This document shows, in pieces, positions 59,979 through 64,000 of a DNA stretch of 64,000 nucleotides. Made by a program: the position numbers and the translations under genes. Origin of the DNA: an uncultured Bacteroidales bacterium (GTDB lineage Bacteria > Bacteroidota > Bacteroidia > Bacteroidales > Paludibacteraceae); assembly GCA_900317745.1 (NCBI GenBank), contig ONHW01000018.1:35417-99416 (forward strand), written 5' to 3'. Below the pieces are notes generated by a model. It was not told the DNA's origin, ran no database searches, and was given only the letters and a program-made list of their open reading frames with translations. Positions within the stretch are counted from its first letter, which is position 1. Every line of letters starts with the position of its first letter.

Positions 59979-62236
59979 TGAATAAGAAAACTAAGTTTCT
60001 ACTTTGGTTCTGGGGCTTGTTTGCCGCAGGTGTACTGGTTGTGTACCTGGTGTTCGTTGGTATCGTTCGCGGCTGGGTGGGTTATCTGCCGCCGTTGGAC
60101 GAGTTGCAGAACCCTAAGAACACCTACGCCTCGGAGATCTTTACCGAAGATATGGTCAGCATGGGGCGCTATTATATCAAGGAGAACCGCGTGGGTGTGA
60201 AGTACACCGACCTCAGTCCGTACGTTATCGACGCGCTTATCTCTACCGAGGATGCACGCTTCTACGACCATACGGGTGTGGACTTCAAGGCGCTGTTCCG
60301 CGCCGTGCTGAAGTTAGGTCGTGCCGGCGGTGGCTCGACGCTCACACAGCAGTTAGCCAAGCAGATATGGTCACCCAGGGCGAACAGTTTCTTTGAGCGC
60401 GCCTTGCAGAAACCTATCGAGTGGGTGATCGCCACCGAACTGGAGCGACTCTACTCCAAGGATGAGATTCTGCTGATGTATCTCAATCAGTTTGATTTTC
60501 TCTATAATGCGGTAGGCATACAGTCGGCGTCGTACGTCTATTTCTACACCACTCCGTCAGACCTCAGGATTGAGCAGGCGGCAATGCTCGTAGGTATGCT
60601 CAAGAACCCGTCGCTCTACAACCCTATCCGTCACCCGCAGCGCGCACTCAACCGGCGCAACACCGTGCTCTCGCAGATGGTTAAGTACGAGAAGATCACC
60701 CGCCAGGAGTACGACTCACTATCCGCTATGCCCGTGGAGGTCAAGTACCACTCTGTCGATCACAAGCAGGGTCTGGCTCCGTATTTCCGCGAGTTCCTGC
60801 GACTCACACTTACTGCCAAGGAGCCCCAGCAGAGCAACTACTCCGAGTGGAACCAACTGCAGTACGAGATCGACCGCTATGAGTGGGATAATAACCCTTT
60901 GTATGGCTTCTGCCAGAAGAACACCAAACCCGACGGCACGCACTACGACCTCTATCAGGACGGATTGCGTATCTATACCACCATCGACTCACGTATGCAG
61001 CAGTATGCCGAGCAGGCGGTCAGCGAGCACATGCAGGATCTGCAGACGCGCTTCTTCCGCGAGAAACAAGGCAAATCCTACGCACCCTTCTCCCGCGACC
61101 TGAGCCGCGAGGAGATCGACGGAATCATGTCACGCTCGATGCGCCAAACCGACCGCTACCGTGGACTCAAGCGCCAAGGCAAGTCCGAGGCGCAGATCCG
61201 CGAGATCTTCAACACGCCTGTACCCATGCAGGTGTTCTCCTATAGCGGCATGATCGACACCACCATGTCGCCGCTCGACTCTATACGCTGGACCAAGCAC
61301 TTCCTGCGTTGCGGATTTATGTCCATGGATCCGCACTCCGGCCATGTCAAGGCGTATGTGGGCGGACCTAACTTCCGGCAGTTCCAGTACGACATGGTTA
61401 CGCTCGGTCGACGTCAGGTCGGATCAACCGTCAAACCCTACCTCTATACCCTGGCGATGGACGAAGGTATGTGGCCCTGCGACAAGACGGTCAACGACTC
61501 CGTCACCCTCATCGACGGCAACGGTGTGCGCTGGACGCCGCGCGACGAGCACACCAAGAACCAGGGCGACACCGTTACGCTCAGCTGGGGACTGCAGCAG
61601 TCGTCCAACTGGATTTCTGCCTACCTCATGTCGCTCTATACGCCTAACCAGCTCGTCCGGCTCATGCGCTCCTTCGGCATTCAGGGGCAACTCGACCCTG
61701 TCGTATCTATCTGCCTCGGACCGTGTGAGGTCAGCGTCAAGGAGATGGTGGACGCTTATACCACCTACCCCAACCATGGCATTCGTGTCGATCCGCTGTA
61801 CGTAACCCGCATCGAGGACAAACAGGGCAATATCATCGCTACGTTCCACCCGCAGCAACGAGAGATCATATCCGAACTGACATCCTACAAGATGATCTAT
61901 ATGCTCCGCAACGTGATGGATCATGGCACGGGCGTACGTGCGCGCTTCAAGTACGGACTGAAGATGCCGGCAGGTGGCAAGACCGGTACGACGCAGAACA
62001 ACTCCGACGGATGGTTCGTGGGCTTCACGCCCTCGCTGGTCAGCGGATGCTGGGTAGGCGGTGAGGATCGTGCTATCCACTTCGACCGCATGTCCGATGG
62101 TCAGGGCGCATCGATGGCACTGCCTATCTGGGCGCTGTATATGCAAAAGGTGCTTGCCGATGAGTCCCTCCCCTACTCGCCCGACGAGCAGTTCGACGTA
62201 CCCGCCTCCTTCGATGCCGAAGCCGGATGCCGGTGA
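59978..62236 (+). CDS. Bifunctional penicillin-binding protein 1A
   Basis: 752 residues. N-terminal membrane helix (10-30), glycosyltransferase family 51 domain with ISTEDARFYDHTGVDFKALF, GGSTLTQQLAKQIW and the IEWVIATELERLYSKDEILL segment, then a transpeptidase domain with STVKPYLYTL (active Ser in SxxK), SSNW (SxN) and GGKTGTTQNNSDGWFVG (KTG). It polymerises and crosslinks peptidoglycan at the outer face of the inner membrane. TAATG coupling to hemW is positional. Confidence 0.97.
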   Translation: MNKKTKFLLWFWGLFAAGVLVVYLVFVGIVRGWVGYLPPLDELQNPKNTYASEIFTEDMVSMGRYYIKENRVGVKYTDLSPYVIDALISTEDARFYDHTGVDFKALFRAVLKLGRAGGGSTLTQQLAKQIWSPRANSFFERALQKPIEWVIATELERLYSKDEILLMYLNQFDFLYNAVGIQSASYVYFYTTPSDLRIEQAAMLVGMLKNPSLYNPIRHPQRALNRRNTVLSQMVKYEKITRQEYDSLSAMPVEVKYHSVDHKQGLAPYFREFLRLTLTAKEPQQSNYSEWNQLQYEIDRYEWDNNPLYGFCQKNTKPDGTHYDLYQDGLRIYTTIDSRMQQYAEQAVSEHMQDLQTRFFREKQGKSYAPFSRDLSREEIDGIMSRSMRQTDRYRGLKRQGKSEAQIREIFNTPVPMQVFSYSGMIDTTMSPLDSIRWTKHFLRCGFMSMDPHSGHVKAYVGGPNFRQFQYDMVTLGRRQVGSTVKPYLYTLAMDEGMWPCDKTVNDSVTLIDGNGVRWTPRDEHTKNQGDTVTLSWGLQQSSNWISAYLMSLYTPNQLVRLMRSFGIQGQLDPVVSICLGPCEVSVKEMVDAYTTYPNHGIRVDPLYVTRIEDKQGNIIATFHPQQREIISELTSYKMIYMLRNVMDHGTGVRARFKYGLKMPAGGKTGTTQNNSDGWFVGFTPSLVSGCWVGGEDRAIHFDRMSDGQGASMALPIWALYMQKVLADESLPYSPDEQFDVPASFDAEAGCR

Positions 62237-62279
62237 TCGGTTACAATGATCATGGGTAGCCATCTACCATTACTACAAA

Positions 62280-62323
62280 CACCCCAAGCAACGAATCCAT
62301 CTTGCTTGGGGTGTATCATTAGG
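62280..62323 (+). terminator. Hairpin terminator after the PBP1A gene
   Basis: CACCCCAAGCA ... TGCTTGGGGTG, an 11-bp perfect stem with a 22-nt loop, 44 bp beyond the stop. Only a short U stretch follows. Confidence 0.7.
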
Positions 62324-62401
62324 CGGTTAATTTGTCAGTTTGCTCATCAGTAGCGATGCGTTTCATCAACATCAGCACCTGCAATGATACGACACTCCCT
62401 C

Positions 62402-63607
62402 TTAATACAAAAAACCAATAATCCAAAGTGGAAGTTTGTGACCATTCGGAAACTCCATATCATCGGCAAGGATATATGAATTAGGCAAATCGGCTATTTG
62501 CTCGTAATCCTTGTCGGCACCCCCAACTTCCAACGTAAACTTGCCATCGATCTTGAAGTCTCCATGATTCTTGCCATATTCAACCAGATGATTGAACGAT
62601 AGTTGATTTGCGGCAAAACACTCTCGAACAGTGCCTATATTTGGCTCTTGTGCAGCTAAAGAATAAAGCATATTGCTGTTATCCATGAGCACCTTGTCCG
62701 GTTTCTGCATTTTCTTGGCATTCACAAAATCAGAATAAACCAGACGAAGAATCTTGGATTTGTCCAAATAATTGAGGTACTCTAAGATAGTAGTCCGCTG
62801 CAATTCACTTTGGATAGATAGGCGTTTGATGTCAATATCGTATGGTACGGAGTTGGCTAAGATATTAACGAGCGCCTTTATTTTCCGAGTATTCTCTATC
62901 GAAACCTTACATATACGCGGAAGTTCATCATCTATTATATAACTAATAGTGTTCTCTATCGCCGAATAATAATCCACGTTATTCTTTAGTTGCAAGAAAT
63001 ACGGATAATAACCATATTGCAAGTACTCCGAGAAATACTGAAGCGGTCGGCATTGATTATTCACTTCTTCAGCTAATGGCCATGGATTGGAAAGAATCTG
63101 CTCCAACGTATATTTGGGAAGGTCAATGTTTTTGTAAAAACGCAAGAATTCCCGAAAACTTAGTCCTTGTATGTCGTGATTGATGCAACGTCTGCTTAAA
63201 TCGGCATCTCCTTGCTGCAAGCTAAGCAGCGAACTGCCGCTGATAACAATGCGCATGTCGGAATAAAGGTCAGTCATTTCTTTTATTTCGCGACTCCAAT
63301 TAGGGTACTTGTGAATTTCGTCCAAGAACAAGTGTTTTCCACCGGTTTTGTAGAACTGCTCTACCAAGTCAAGCAATGTGTGCGAGGCGAAGTATGCTCC
63401 ATCACATGAGCAATAGAGCACTGACCTGTCAGATATCGGATAGTGTAGCCTAATATACTGGCGCATGATTGTACTCTTCCCCACTCCCTTAGGGCCACGC
63501 AATGCCAACAATGGGACATTCCAATTGATCTCAGTACCACACTGACGAACTATCGTCATTGGCGTTTGCTTGTAGTAACGCACATGCTTGTCTATCAGAT
63601 TCTTCAT
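62402..63607 (-). CDS. AAA_14/DUF4143-family ATPase
   Basis: 401 residues. LRGPKGVGKSTIMRQYI is the Walker A (about 35-50); KHLFLDEIHKYPNWSREIKE is Walker B plus the typical YPNW; IVISGSSLLSLQQGDADLSR RR follows (sensor and Arg finger), then DUF4143 with LVYSDFVNAKKMQKPDKVLM, NMLYSLA and FTLEVGGADKDYEQIADLPN at the end. These are STAND-like ATPases common as many AT-rich copies in Bacteroidales, function unclear. The gene looks clearly more AT-rich than its neighbours, suggesting transfer. Confidence 0.92.
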   Translation of the reverse strand: MKNLIDKHVRYYKQTPMTIVRQCGTEINWNVPLLALRGPKGVGKSTIMRQYIRLHYPISDRSVLYCSCDGAYFASHTLLDLVEQFYKTGGKHLFLDEIHKYPNWSREIKEMTDLYSDMRIVISGSSLLSLQQGDADLSRRCINHDIQGLSFREFLRFYKNIDLPKYTLEQILSNPWPLAEEVNNQCRPLQYFSEYLQYGYYPYFLQLKNNVDYYSAIENTISYIIDDELPRICKVSIENTRKIKALVNILANSVPYDIDIKRLSIQSELQRTTILEYLNYLDKSKILRLVYSDFVNAKKMQKPDKVLMDNSNMLYSLAAQEPNIGTVRECFAANQLSFNHLVEYGKNHGDFKIDGKFTLEVGGADKDYEQIADLPNSYILADDMEFPNGHKLPLWIIGFLY

Positions 63608-63711
63608 TATAATATTTGTTTAATGAGATGAGCAAAAATAGCGCAATTGTGTTTTTTGCAACGAACACAAATTCATTATTTGTGATTTTTATATTAAACA
63701 CAAATTCGGTG

Positions 63712-63743
63712 CAAAGATACTATTTTTTTGCGAAATAAACAAA
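63712..63743 (-). promoter_or_regulatory. Promoter of the AAA_14/DUF4143 gene
   Basis: TTTG (complement of 63740-63743) 20 bp before TATCTTTG (complement of 63712-63719); leader about 100 nt. Confidence 0.7.
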
Positions 63744-63902
63744 TATTTCGGTAAAAAAATGCAAATAAATATCATTTATGCTCTGAAATTCCATAATAAG
63801 TATGGTTTCTGCATTCATTTTTTTACAATACATCATTGAGCTGGTTAGGTTACATTGACATGGATTGAGAAAAAACAACCTCTTGTGCAGACATAATGTT
63901 CC

Positions 63903-63946
63903 ACGCGACCATCACGGGATGGAGAAGCCAATTGACTTTTGGCTTC
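63903..63946. repeat. Dispersed repeat ACGCGACCATCACGGGA with adjoining hairpin
   Basis: 17 bp identical to 23057-23073; in both places CCGAGAAC units follow within 60 bp. Confidence 0.65.
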
Positions 63947-64000
63947 GAAAAGGGAAGGCAGTCGGGGAGACTAAGCCGACCGAGAACTCCCGAGAACACC

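Larger units (their letters stand above)
63608..64000. other. Gene-free right end: leader, promoter and repeats
   Basis: Three AACACAAAT motifs lie in the ATPase leader (63664-63672, inverted 63678-63686, 63696-63705). The promoter follows, then AT-rich sequence. From 63903 comes the ACGCGACCATCACGGGA repeat also at 23057, then hairpins GAAGCCA/TGGCTTC (63924-63946) and GTCGG/CCGAC, and CCGAGAAC units. No coding frame. Confidence 0.6.

Overview
The window looks like a chromosomal stretch from a member of the Bacteroidales (phylum Bacteroidota). The main evidence is the promoter grammar: a TTTG box about 19-20 bp upstream of TAnnTTTG recurs before genes on both strands, and Shine-Dalgarno sequences are almost absent. 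Family content agrees: DUF4831, DUF4835, a gliding-motility/T9SS type B C-terminal domain, Lys-type SerA, and many short lipoproteins with a Cys at residue 17-23. I saw no transposase, integrase, CRISPR array or rRNA operon. Genus cannot be fixed from the sequence alone.

Layout. 1-5.5 kb (mostly minus): a PD40/TPR exported protein cut by the window edge, a secreted endonuclease I, small envelope proteins and a membrane-anchored Ser/Thr kinase-like protein. 5.5-10.7 kb (plus): a small regulator divergent from the kinase, a repeat-peptide exported protein, a nitroreductase-like lipoprotein, an acyl-CoA ligase and a decayed Nudix gene. 10.8-15.3 kb (plus): epimerase plus the four subunits of a sodium-pumping methylmalonyl-CoA decarboxylase, the terminal steps of the succinate-propionate route. 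15.4-25.8 kb (minus): LemA, a TPM protein, and rimP-nusA-infB-ribF. 26.0-34.8 kb: an accessory island, nearly all on the minus strand. 34.9-36.0 kb: a promoter-driven structured non-coding stretch and an MNT/HEPN toxin-antitoxin pair. 36.4-39.5 kb: SprT-like protease, lepA and tmRNA (ssrA). 39.8-62.2 kb (plus): tRNA-Arg, a sigma-54 activator, LptE, SecG, SerC, SerA, a T9SS cargo, HolA, SAM-II riboswitch-metK, LspA, a hemerythrin-LuxR regulator, TilS, AroE, DUF4831/4835 proteins, RecN, RarA, HemW and PBP1A. 62.4-63.6 kb: an AT-rich AAA_14/DUF4143 ATPase.

The most interesting region is the 26.5-34.8 kb minus-strand operon. It encodes two TerB-like proteins, a YkvA-type membrane protein, a PD-(D/E)XK-like protein, two paralogous VDGR...FGxTLRVY proteins, an OmpA protein with a novel cytoplasmic head, three tiny basic proteins, an SH3 lipoprotein, a voltage-gated-channel-like protein with an unusual pore and a large soluble tail, and a pyroglutamyl-peptidase-like enzyme translationally coupled to that channel. 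The set spans cytoplasm, inner membrane and periplasm and looks like one uncharacterised envelope or stress/defence system.

A second theme is repeat biology. Tracts of degenerate 7-bp units (GTTGAGA, GTCGAAA, ATTGAAA types) fill many intergenic gaps. The same kind of sequence also sits in frame inside genes: a 7-bp tract between the sensor and DNA-binding domains of a LuxR regulator, another in the DUF4831 gene, and a different repeat family inserted in the G domain of LepA.
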